From Candidatus Altimarinota bacterium (GTDB lineage: Bacteria > Patescibacteriota > Gracilibacteria > BD1-5 > UBA6164), in the NCBI GenBank assembly GCA_027066255.1, contig JAMOOA010000162.1, positions 1 through 6,985 on the forward strand: DNA of 6,985 nt, written 5' to 3'. Below the pieces are notes generated by a model. That model was not told where the DNA came from. It ran no database searches and saw nothing but the letters and a program-made list of their open reading frames with translations. Positions 1-5,645 of the stretch are shown here, one piece after another (the stretch's first letter is position 1; the number at the start of each line of letters is the position of its first letter). Made by a program: the position numbers and the translations under genes.

Positions 1-117
1 TACTTTCAAGTCAACACCTAGCGCGTCCTTATATCCTTTTTTATCTGCAAACCAAGATGATTTCCAGTTGAGGATATATGGGATTCTAAATGCTATTGGG
101 TGTACTTTATGTCACAT
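1..117 (-). CDS. rpsC: 30S ribosomal protein S3, N-terminal 39 residues (3' end beyond window)
   Basis: S3 binds 16S rRNA in the head of the small subunit and helps line the mRNA entry channel. Only the first 39 codons lie in the window. They read MGHKVHPIAFRIPYILNWKS, then SWFADKKGYKDAL, matching the S3 start (MGQKVNPxGxRLG...W.SrWfAdKk.Y). The second codon is TGA and must be glycine to give the universal Met-Gly start, so under the standard code the gene would stop after one residue. It lies 44 nt downstream of rplV, the normal order in the S10 cluster. No clear Shine-Dalgarno sequence precedes the ATG at 117. Identity is certain from motif and context. Confidence 0.95.
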
Positions 118-161
118 TGGACGAAAAATTAATAATTAATATGTTGTATCTGCTTTGTGTA

Positions 162-488
162 TTATTTCACTTGGAGTTCAAGGACAATGTTTGATGTCCT
201 TTTGAGAATTGGATGCATTCTCCCCCTTGATACAGGTCTCCCTCTCTTGTATACAATACCTTTAGTAATAATAAGTGTATCAAGAAACAAGTCTGCTGAC
301 TTCTGCTTGTCATTATGCTCTGCGTTCTTCATTGCAGAGAAAAGAAGTTTGTAGAGTATCTTTGCTCCTTTCTTTGGTGCAAATTTCAAGAAACTGAGAG
401 CTTCTTCTACTTTTTTACCTCTTACCACTTCAGCTATTACTCTGAGTTTCTTTGGTGATATTCTAATATTTTTTCCGTAAGATTTCAT
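162..488 (-). CDS. rplV: 50S ribosomal protein L22
   Basis: L22 binds 23S rRNA, and its extended beta-hairpin lines the peptide exit tunnel. The 108-residue protein has the family signatures: ISPKKLRVIAEVVRGKKVEEAL near the N-terminus, SAMKNAEHN in the middle, and RGRPVSRGRMHPILKRTSN followed by a hydrophobic final strand. Length is normal for bacteria (about 110). ATG at 488 is the only sensible start because an in-frame TAG lies 9 nt upstream. It contains no TGA codons and ends in TAA. It sits between rpsS (37-nt gap) and rpsC (44-nt gap), and no purine-rich ribosome binding site is visible. Confidence 0.97.
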   Translation of the reverse strand: MKSYGKNIRISPKKLRVIAEVVRGKKVEEALSFLKFAPKKGAKILYKLLFSAMKNAEHNDKQKSADLFLDTLIITKGIVYKRGRPVSRGRMHPILKRTSNIVLELQVK

Positions 489-525
489 ATGTATCTATAT
501 AAGTATTTTTTTAATATAAGTTCTA

Positions 526-789
526 TTATCTGTTTCCAGAATGTCCTCTAAACGTTCTCGTCATTGCAAACTCTCCAAGCTTGTGTCCTACCATATCTTC
601 TGTTACAAAAACAGGGAAGTGAGCTTTTCCATTGTGAACACCAAATGTGTGTCCTACAAAATCTGGAATAACTGTGCAATTTCTTGCCCAAGTTTTGATA
701 ACTGTTTTTTTACCAGCCTCGTTAAGTTTCATAACTTTTTTGAGGAGTCTTTCGTAAATATATGGTCATTTCTTTAAACTTCTTGTCAT
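526..789 (-). CDS. rpsS: 30S ribosomal protein S19
   Basis: S19 forms part of the small-subunit head near the A site and contacts 16S rRNA together with S13. The product is 87 residues, a normal length: [20 protein letters not shown], then [25 protein letters not shown] and [21 protein letters not shown]. Residue 8, the invariant glycine of SLKKGP, is encoded by TGA. Under the standard code the gene would seem to begin at the internal ATG at 732 and lose its conserved N-terminus. ATG at 789 restores a full family match. It ends in TAA, with rplB 40 nt upstream and rplV 37 nt downstream. Confidence 0.97.
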
Positions 790-829
790 AAGAGGGTTCT
801 ATTAAGTTAAATTATTCGCAAGTGAACGA

Positions 830-1675
830 TTACATCATGAGCTTTCCTTTCCTTGTTTTGAGTATCCATCTTTTGGTTGTCTTCTTTCTGCTTCTTGTCT
901 TCTTTCCGAGAGCTATTTTTCCCCAAGGGGTTTTTGGTGCTTTCATACCGATAGGAGATCTTCCTTCTCAACCACCATGTGGATGATCTACAGGATTCAT
1001 AGCCTTTCATCTTACTGTTGGTCTTTTTCCCATCCATCTACTTCTTCCAGCTTTCCCTATCACTACTTGATTGTGGTCAGTGTTTGATACTTGACCGAGA
1101 GTTGCATAGCATTTTTTATGTACCAGTCTGATTTCACTTGAAGGCATTTTTATTTGCGTATACTCTCCTTCTTGAGAAACGATAGTTGCAACGGAACCAG
1201 CTGATCTTACACTTGATGCTCCTTGTCCAACGATAAGTTCAACATTGTATACCTCAAGTCCTACTGGGATATTTCCAACCTCCATTCTATTTCCAGAAAT
1301 AAGTGTTGCCTTTTCGTCTGTAATAATCTTGTCCCCTACTTTCATAGTAGAGTGAGCGACTACATATCTCCTTTCTCCATCTTTGTAACATACAAGAGCT
1401 ATGTAAGCTGTCCTATATGGGTCATATTCTATCGTTTCTACTTTTGCTTCTATACTCTTTTTATCAGTATAAAAGAAATCAACGAGTCTATACTTTTGAG
1501 CATGCCCTCCCCCTTGATGTCTGATAGTAAGTCTCCCCGTGTTATTTCTTCCTGCGTGTCTCTTGAGTTTTATAGTCAGAGCTTTATGTGGTTTTGAAGT
1601 TGTAAGTTCCTCAAAAGCATTTACGCTCATTCCTCTTCTTCCGGGAGTTGTTGGTTTAAACTTTTTAATAGCCAC
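830..1675 (-). CDS. rplB: 50S ribosomal protein L2
   Basis: L2 is a primary 23S rRNA-binding protein needed for subunit joining and peptidyl-transferase centre assembly. The product is 281 residues. It opens [18 protein letters not shown], contains [16 protein letters not shown] and [15 protein letters not shown], and ends with the [17 protein letters not shown] block and a basic tail. Two TGA codons (1007-1009, residue 223; 968-970, residue 236) fall on the invariant glycines of TVRGxAMNP and HPHGGGEG, the cleanest evidence in the window for UGA=Gly. Only 2 of about 29 glycines use TGA. The start codon is GTG at 1675, fixed by alignment to the family N-terminus. The stop is TAA. The 46-nt gap from rplW has no Shine-Dalgarno match. 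Confidence 0.98.
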
Positions 1676-1721
1676 TTGTAGTCAATTTAGAAAATTAATA
1701 ATCGCTTTGGAATGTTTAATA

Positions 1722-2018
1722 TTACTTTGTTAGAGTAAAGTCTATAGAATCTTTTTTATTTTTCAGTGTTATATATGCTTTTTTTGTTGTTCTCTTTCTG
1801 AGTTGCATTCCTTTCTTTTTTCCGTACTTAAACTTTTCTCTGGTATTCAAAATATTCACATCAGCCACTTCTACTCCATAGAGTTCCAGAATAGCTTTTT
1901 TTACATCTATCTTCGTTGCATCAGGAGCTACTTCAAATCCATATGCATTTTTATGCAATTGCATATTTGAAGTCTTCTCTGTGATTATCGGTTTTAGGAG
2001 TATTCTGTACAGTCTCAT
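1722..2018 (-). CDS. rplW: 50S ribosomal protein L23
   Basis: L23 lies at the polypeptide exit and is the docking site for trigger factor and SRP. The 98-residue product matches the family throughout: LLKPIITEKTS near the start, KNAYGFEVAPDATKIDVKKA, the VEVADVNILNTREKFK segment, and a basic loop before the last strand. Length is normal. It contains no TGA codon and ends in TAA. It is placed 21 nt after rplD and 46 nt before rplB, the usual order. The leader before the ATG is A/U-rich (AAGAAAAACTATT) without a good Shine-Dalgarno sequence. Confidence 0.97.
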   Translation of the reverse strand: MRLYRILLKPIITEKTSNMQLHKNAYGFEVAPDATKIDVKKAILELYGVEVADVNILNTREKFKYGKKKGMQLRKRTTKKAYITLKNKKDSIDFTLTK

Positions 2019-2039
2019 AATAGTTTTTCTTATTTATAA

Positions 2040-2663
2040 TTATTTCGCAAAAGCATTTACCTTCTCTAGAGAACTCTTGAGTAAAACAAGTGTTTTAAAC
2101 TTCAAGAGGTCTGCAATATTAAGGTAACTCACCTGAATAGTTTTAATCTTAGGAAGGTTTGCAGCTGATTTTTCAAGTATTTCATTTTTTTCTGGGAGAG
2201 CCAGAAGAGCTGTTTTTTCATATGGGAGACTTGCAAACACATCTGCCATATCTTTTGTTTTTATTGCCTTCAACTTGATATCATCAAGTATCAGAAGTTC
2301 TTTGTTCTTTACTTTTGCAGAGAGAACAGAGAACAGAGCTCTTTGTCTTTCTTTTTTATTCATAGAAATACTAAAGTTTGTAGTATTTCTTGGTCCAAAA
2401 GCGACTCCACCTTTTTTTCTAATAGGAGATCTATTTGATCCCATTCTTGCACGACCTGTTCCTTTTTGTCTGTATATCTTTCTCGTTGATCCTCTTCTCT
2501 CTCCTCTTGTCTTTGTGTGAGCAATATTGAGTCTCGCGTTTGCAAGTTGATATACAAGAGCTCTATGTACGAGATCTTCGTTGATTTCAATCTTGAAGAC
2601 AGCATCGTTTAAATCTGCTTGTCCTGCTTCTTTTCATTTTTGGTCGAATACTTTCGTTTTCAT
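2040..2663 (-). CDS. rplD: 50S ribosomal protein L4
   Basis: L4 binds 23S rRNA and extends a loop into the exit tunnel. In E. coli it also represses its own S10 operon. The product is 207 residues, starts MKTKVFDQKGKEAGQADL, and carries the arginine-rich tunnel loop RRGSTRKIYRQKGTGRARMG followed by SPIRKKGGVAFGPR. Residue 10 (TGA at 2634-2636) is glycine in family members (xxDGKEVG), so the true start is ATG at 2663; the standard code would lose most of the N-terminus. It ends in TAA and begins 16 nt after rplC. The weak purine stretch AGAAAAG abuts the ATG. Confidence 0.96.
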
Positions 2664-2679
2664 CTTTTCTAAATGTTAA

Positions 2680-3285
2680 TTAAAAAACTATACTTACCAG
2701 AGAGTTTCTTGCTCCTGGAATAGGTCCTCTCAGACCAAGAATTCTTGCGTCTTTGTTTACTATTTCTACTGGAACTTCTCTGAGTGTGACTGTGTCAACA
2801 CCGTGATGTCCATGCATCTTCTTTCCTTTATGGGTTCTTACTGGTTTTCTATTACCGATAGAACCGAGAGCTCTGTGGAATTTTGAACCATGAGTTGCTG
2901 GTCCACCGTGGAAGTTATGTTTCTTCATAGCCCCTGTAAACCCTCTTCATTTTGAAACACTAGTAATTTGTACTGACTCAACTCCTTCGAGGAGATCAAG
3001 TGTTACATCGTTTCCTACTGCAAACTTATCCATATCAGATTCAGCTACTTCAAATTCTCTTATTATAGAGAATCCTCCTTTTGCAAGGCCTGTTTTTCCT
3101 TTTTTTACTATCATCTTGTCATCCGTAGCACAGATACCTACAGCTACAGCCTGGTATCCGTCTTTCTCAATTGTTTTATGCCCTACTACTTTCATAGCTG
3201 GGATTTCCAAAAGAGTTACAGGCACAAACCTATTACCTTTGATGACTCTCGTCATTTCTATTTTCTTTGCTAGTATTCAAGCCAT
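2680..3285 (-). CDS. rplC: 50S ribosomal protein L3, first gene of the operon here
   Basis: L3 is an early assembly protein that binds 23S rRNA near the peptidyl-transferase centre. The 201-residue product begins MAGILAKKIEMTRVIKGNRF, contains SVSKGRGFTGAMKKHNFHGG and PATHGSKFHRALGSIGN, then THKGKKMHGHHG. TGA codons supply glycine 3 and the glycine of SKGRGF; the standard code would split the gene in two. ATG at 3285 gives the family N-terminus. The E. coli loop QNQTPGKVF, which holds the PrmB-methylated glutamine, is NRKPVRTH here, so that glutamine is missing. No rpsJ lies upstream; a promoter and hairpin leader do. Confidence 0.96.
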
Positions 3286-3317
3286 TTTGTTATACTATTT
3301 TATGTAAAATTAAAGTT

Positions 3318-3364
3318 AGAGGTTAAACTTATTTTGGCGAGCAAAACAGTTTAACATAACCTCT
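3318..3364 (-). promoter_or_regulatory. Long hairpin in the rplC operon leader
   Basis: On the minus strand AGAGGTTA-TGTT-AAACT pairs with AGTTTAACCTCT, giving about 12 bp with a small bulge. An inner TTTTG/CAAAA stem closes the loop CTCGC. The hairpin lies between the predicted promoter and the rplC start, about 33 nt before the ATG, and is followed by a loosely U-rich stretch (AACTTTAATTTTA). The position resembles the leader through which L4 controls the S10 operon in E. coli, or an attenuator. That role is inferred; only the pairing is seen. Confidence 0.6.
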
Positions 3365-3408
3365 TCTAGATTTCCTTTGTATTGATGGAAATATCCTAAA
3401 GCCAGCGT

Positions 3409-3436
3409 ATCTTATGAAAAAGAAATACTTTGTCAA
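3409..3436 (-). promoter_or_regulatory. Sigma70-type promoter for the ribosomal operon
   Basis: Minus-strand TTGACA (3436-3431), a 16-bp spacer, then TAAGAT (3414-3409). The -35 is a perfect consensus and the -10 differs at two positions. It faces rplC and implies a start near 3402 and a leader of about 117 nt containing the hairpin at 3318-3364. It lies in the 222-bp gap between the DUF2779 remnant and rplC, the expected place if this operon begins at L3 rather than S10. Confidence 0.6.
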
Positions 3437-3507
3437 AAGATTTTTTCTAGTTTTTAAAAGGAGTTCGTTTTTAGTCCTAAAACTTAACCAGCTATGGAAA
3501 TAATCTC

Positions 3508-4250
3508 CTATATTGTATTTTTAAAATATTGAAAGATTCTGTACATAGCTAAACTGTCTTGACCACAGTATAAAAGTAAGTCTTTGAGAATATCTTCTTT
3601 CTCAACTTCTTCTATATTTCATGTAAGATGCCTTTGAGCACTTTCATTGCCTCCAGTCCATTTGAAATACTCATAGTATCATAACTCATAGTTGTTACTG
3701 CAGGAAGTACAAATTTGATAGAACTCGATCCTTGAAATTTATGAGAATAGTAAAATCATTTTTTGGGAATATCCATGAGATCAAAAGTATTCTCTATTAT
3801 TTTCTGGAAACTCTCGGCAAACTGGGGAAAAGTCTCTATAATTTCTTTATTTCGTGTATTTTCAAAAGTTTTATACCATACTATAAAGCTTGAATTTTCT
3901 ATATCGCTTCCTATATCCTTCAAGAATTCTTCTATCAAATCCTTATAATTTCAAGATATAACTTTCTCTTGCTCTGAATAAACGGCATTTTCATTATCGG
4001 ATACCTCCAGAATCCTGACCTTTTTTACATCTGAGATGCTCTCGAGGATTCATCAAAAGTGTTCTATCTTTCCATCCTCATATACTTTATGAAGACTATA
4101 TTGCACTACTACTTGCTGGTATGGGGATGTTCCATCAAATAAAGGAACAGGGACAGAAACGGTTTCATAATCATAAAAGCAAAGAGGATAGGTAAGTTCT
4201 GATAAACAGTTCTCGATCTCTTGCACACCAAAACTCCAAACCGTTTTCAA
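3508..4250 (-). pseudogene. DUF2779 gene remnant: 5'-truncated, with a -1 frameshift near its 3' end
   Basis: The reading gives CLSELTYPLCFYDYETVSVP, PLFDGTSPYQQVVVQYSLH, then FIVWYKTFENTRNKEI, DLMDIPKKGFYYSHKFQGSS and LPAVTTMSYDTMSISNGLEA, matching the C-terminal DUF2779 domain. Just after ATG AAA (3646-3642) the frame runs into a TAG. The family C-terminus (ILKDLLLYCGQDSLAMYRIF) continues in the -1 frame to TAG at 3508-3510. One extra A would restore it. Four or more TGA codons read as glycine. The FYDYET and YCxxDxxAM motifs recall DEDD-type exonuclease sites (inference). DUF2779 proteins are normally much longer, but the upstream part is missing and replaced by a DinD-like stub around 4216-4226. 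The frame opens after a TAA at 4257-4259. It is probably dead. Confidence 0.8.
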
Positions 4251-4308
4251 GCTTGTTTACAAATGATTCAAAATTTACATTTAGGGATTGTACATCTTCG
4301 TGTTTCAT
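4216..4308 (-). pseudogene. DinD-like N-terminal stub (31 codons) fused out of frame to the DUF2779 remnant
   Basis: From ATG at 4308 the frame reads MKHEDVQSLNVNFESFVNKL followed by ENGLEFWCARD. This matches the N-terminus of DNA-damage-inducible protein D homologues, with the pattern FExxxxxxxxGxEFWxARDLQxLLGYxxW. Right after ARD the match stops, and the other frame becomes convincing DUF2779 sequence. The gene is therefore cut at its ARD motif and joined to a different gene within about 10 bp (TGTGCAAGAGATC). The start region shares a 29/30-bp block with the KilA-N start. The family call rests on a short match; the break itself is clear. Confidence 0.6.
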
Positions 4309-4335
4309 AGTTTTTATCTCTTACTTGAATAATTT
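4306..4335. repeat. Direct repeat copy 2 (30 bp), 5' of the DinD-like stub
   Basis: This block differs from copy 1 at 5197-5225 by one T indel and one A/T change. On the minus strand both read AATTATTCxAGTAAGAGATAA, then AAACTATG, so each ends in the ATG of the following gene. Copy 1 encodes the last residues of the KTSC-like protein (NYSSKR, stop). Copy 2 keeps the same NYSSKR-stop frame with no KTSC gene attached, so it looks like a duplicated tail. The repeats bracket the KilA-N gene. Confidence 0.85.
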
Positions 4336-4368
4336 AAAATTCAATATTATTACCTTCAATACTCCTTG

Positions 4369-5199
4369 CTATTTTCGTAAATTTTTTACAGATTTATTGC
4401 TTAATAAATTTTGTAATTGTTTATTTGCTTCATTACATAATGTATTAAATCTTTCTTTTTCACTCACTCATTGCTCTATTAGTAAAGAGTTTAAGTATTC
4501 TAAGTTACTTAAAACAAGTAATTTATGAATATTTGCATAATCTCTTATATTTTTCTTTTTAGAATTCACTCAGGTTTCTTCTCTCCATATTTTATTTGTC
4601 TTTCAAAAAACTGCTATATTCAGCATATCAGCTTCACTCGCATACTTGATTCACTGCTTTACTTTATTATCTATTTTTCAATCTATGAGATTATCTTTGA
4701 TTGCATCAGTATGAAGTTTATAGTTTACTTTTGATAGTATTCGATTTACATTCCATTCAGGCTCTAGTCTCTTTTGTTCTATCTCTTTGAGTCTTTGAAA
4801 CTCTTTGATTAAATATAGCTTGAACTCAACGGAAATCCAACTTGCAAATTCAAAAGCTATATCTTTATGAGCATAAGTCCCCCCATTGTTTCAAGATTTA
4901 GATATTATTCAAATAGCATTCACTGAATCTATCCATTTTTTGGGTGATAAAACAAAGGATCTTTCTCCTGCATGATTTTCAAACTGGTGGAATTCCACCA
5001 GTTTGAATCCATTATTATTCATCTGCTCCCAAATTCACAAAAATTGAATCGTAAATTTTGTTCGTATCCAGTTTTTTATAACATCAGCTGGGAACTCCGG
5101 ATTCTTTTCCTTTGCTATATCTGTTAAACAAATATAGTCCTCTCCATTTACATCTAGTGTTCTAATCGTATTTCAAGATACTTTTAATATTTCTGACAT
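4369..5199 (-). CDS. KilA-N domain protein
   Basis: KilA-N is a DNA-binding domain typical of phage and mobile-element proteins such as antirepressors. The 276-residue product has the KilA-N domain over about residues 5-140, with DYICLTDIA, WIRTKFTIQFLGIWEQ, and the signature GGTYAHKDIAFEFASWISVE then KLYLIKEFQRLK. The C-terminal part (about 155-276) carries KYASEADMLNIAVFGKTNKI, NIRDYANIHKLLVLSNLEYL and EKERFNTLCNEA, typical of full-length chromosomal KilA-N proteins. Nine of 14 glycines are TGA, so standard-code gene callers would miss it. ATG at 5199 lies 4 nt after the KTSC-like gene, with AAGAG upstream as a possible Shine-Dalgarno sequence; the stop is TAG. Function in this cell is unknown. 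Confidence 0.9.
4978..5007. repeat. Perfect 30-bp palindrome inside the KilA-N coding sequence
   Basis: The half-site TTCAAACTGGTGGAA is followed immediately by its exact reverse complement TTCCACCAGTTTGAA. The dyad is in phase with the reading frame and covers exactly ten codons, residues 65-74 (FKLVEFHQFE). The mRNA could fold into a hairpin of up to 13 bp, and the duplex could bind a dimeric protein. No second copy is seen in the window. Confidence 0.95.
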
Positions 5200-5225
5200 A
5201 GTTTTATCTCTTACTAGAATAATTT
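5197..5225. repeat. Direct repeat copy 1 (29 bp), KTSC tail to KilA-N start
   Basis: Partner of the block at 4306-4335, about 890 bp apart. It spans the last six codons and stop of the KTSC-like gene, the 4-nt spacer and the KilA-N ATG. Recombination between the two copies would remove the KilA-N gene exactly and place the KTSC-like gene directly before the DinD-like start. Confidence 0.85.
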
Positions 5226-5425
5226 GGTTTATTTCTCGAAATATATCAGTTCAATCCTTCTCCACATTCTGCAAGATTCTTCATAGTATCAACAGCAGAG
5301 CTTCCTGCACTTGCATTTGTATATGTGTAGACTCTTCCAGATGCAAATTCTACGGTAATGCTATCACTTCCTATTTCATAAGAAATAATATTTGAGTCTC
5401 CTCAGAGGTTTTTGTATGGTGTCAT
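5204..5425 (-). CDS. Small KTSC-like protein (73 aa)
   Basis: The product begins MTPYKNLGGDSNIISYEIGS, continues DSITVEFASGRVYTYTNASA, and ends with MKNLAECGEGLNGYISRN and KPNYSSKR. It resembles small KTSC-type proteins: an SxI-xYE opening, a V-F-GxxYxY strand, MxxLAxxGxGLN, and a terminal K/R-xxY motif. Such proteins occur in bacteria and phages and have no firm role. TGA encodes glycine 8 and 60; without recoding the ORF is lost. ATG at 5425 gives a full-length match. It lies 4 nt before KilA-N, so the two are probably co-transcribed. An inverted repeat (5438-5453) lies just upstream of the start. Confidence 0.8.
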
Positions 5426-5437
5426 AATGATTTATTT

Positions 5438-5453
5438 ATATACTAAAGTATAT
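5438..5453. promoter_or_regulatory. Operator-like inverted repeat A (ATATACT-AA-AGTATAT)
   Basis: Two perfect 7-bp arms separated by 2 bp, beginning 13 bp upstream of the KTSC-like ATG. The same heptamer recurs in inverted form at 5483-5499. A protein bound here would overlap the start of the KTSC/KilA-N transcript. The region is very A/T-rich, which raises the chance of accidental dyads. Confidence 0.45.
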
Positions 5454-5482
5454 TTACTGTATATATATTTATGGTAATTGCA

Positions 5483-5499
5483 AGTATATTACATATACT
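5483..5499. promoter_or_regulatory. Operator-like inverted repeat B (AGTATAT-TAC-ATATACT)
   Basis: Two perfect 7-bp arms with a 3-bp spacer, using the same heptamer as repeat A with its arms swapped. It lies 58 bp upstream of the KTSC-like ATG, about where a promoter for that gene would lie. A related half-site (AGTATAT) occurs at the -10 of the opposing promoter near 5562-5568. The regulatory role is inferred. Confidence 0.45.
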
Positions 5500-5544
5500 A
5501 TAAGAATAGATGTATTGGATTATATAAAAGTCAAGTTAATATTA

Positions 5545-5571
5545 TTGTTTTTGTCAAAAATAGTATATAAT
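5545..5571 (+). promoter_or_regulatory. Plus-strand promoter upstream of the hairpin RNA
   Basis: A perfect -10 TATAAT (5566-5571) is preceded by a moderate -35 TTGTTT (5545-5550) with a 15-bp spacer; shifting the -35 by one or two bases gives 16-17. It points away from the KTSC-like gene toward 5578, where no plus-strand protein gene follows, only a hairpin and T-tract. The call is weakened by the A/T-rich background. Confidence 0.45.
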
Positions 5572-5577
5572 GTATAT

Positions 5578-5645
5578 AACAGAAGTAAGTCCTCATGTGT
5601 GAGACTCCGTAGGTTTCTCTATATAGCACATGGGGCTTTTTGTGT
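5578..5645 (+). ncRNA. Candidate small RNA of about 65 nt
   Basis: The segment starts about 7 nt after a TATAAT box and ends at a hairpin followed by T5. It contains an outer stem (5587-5599 with 5627-5638) and an inner element where GAGAC (5601-5605) can pair with GTTTC around loop TCCGTAG. It has higher GC than the flanking A/T-rich DNA and no ORF. Its 3' end faces and touches the 3' end of the DUF3800 gene on the other strand. It matches no RNA family I recognise. Confidence 0.4.
5587..5641 (+). terminator. Hairpin plus T-tract, terminator-like
   Basis: AAG-(T)-CCTCATGTG pairs with CACATGGGGCTT: about 12 bp, one bulged T and one G-U pair. The loop is about 27 nt and the stem runs into TTTTT (5637-5641). 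Terminator polarity fits the plus strand only, because the minus-strand exit side lacks a U-tract. It would end the small RNA predicted at 5578. Confidence 0.5.

Noticed and set aside
157..777. Plus-strand open frames over rplV and rpsS (157-354, 541-777)
   Set aside because: They are antisense shadows of clear ribosomal protein genes and their translations resemble no family.
807..1037. Separate minus-strand ORF over the end of rplB
   Set aside because: Wrong frame. It appears only because the true L2 frame contains TGA; reading TGA as Gly gives one continuous L2.
2360..2605. Minus-strand ORF of 81 codons over rplD
   Set aside because: It is out of frame with L4, whose N-terminal half is restored by reading TGA at 2634-2636 as glycine.
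4362..4367. AAGGAG on the minus strand just after the KilA-N stop, the best Shine-Dalgarno match in the window
   Set aside because: No ATG follows at a useful distance. The only near start (TTG) gives about 12 codons, and the DinD-like ATG is over 50 nt away. It may be left over from a lost gene.
4253..4734. Two plus-strand ORFs over the KilA-N gene
   Set aside because: Hydrophobic, low-complexity shadows. The minus strand encodes a full KilA-N protein once TGA is glycine.
5425..5540. Minus-strand promoter for KTSC-KilA-N (TTGCAA-16-TACAGT or TTGACA/TTGACT boxes)
   Set aside because: Several poor alternatives in very A/T-rich DNA, and none has both boxes and spacing convincing.
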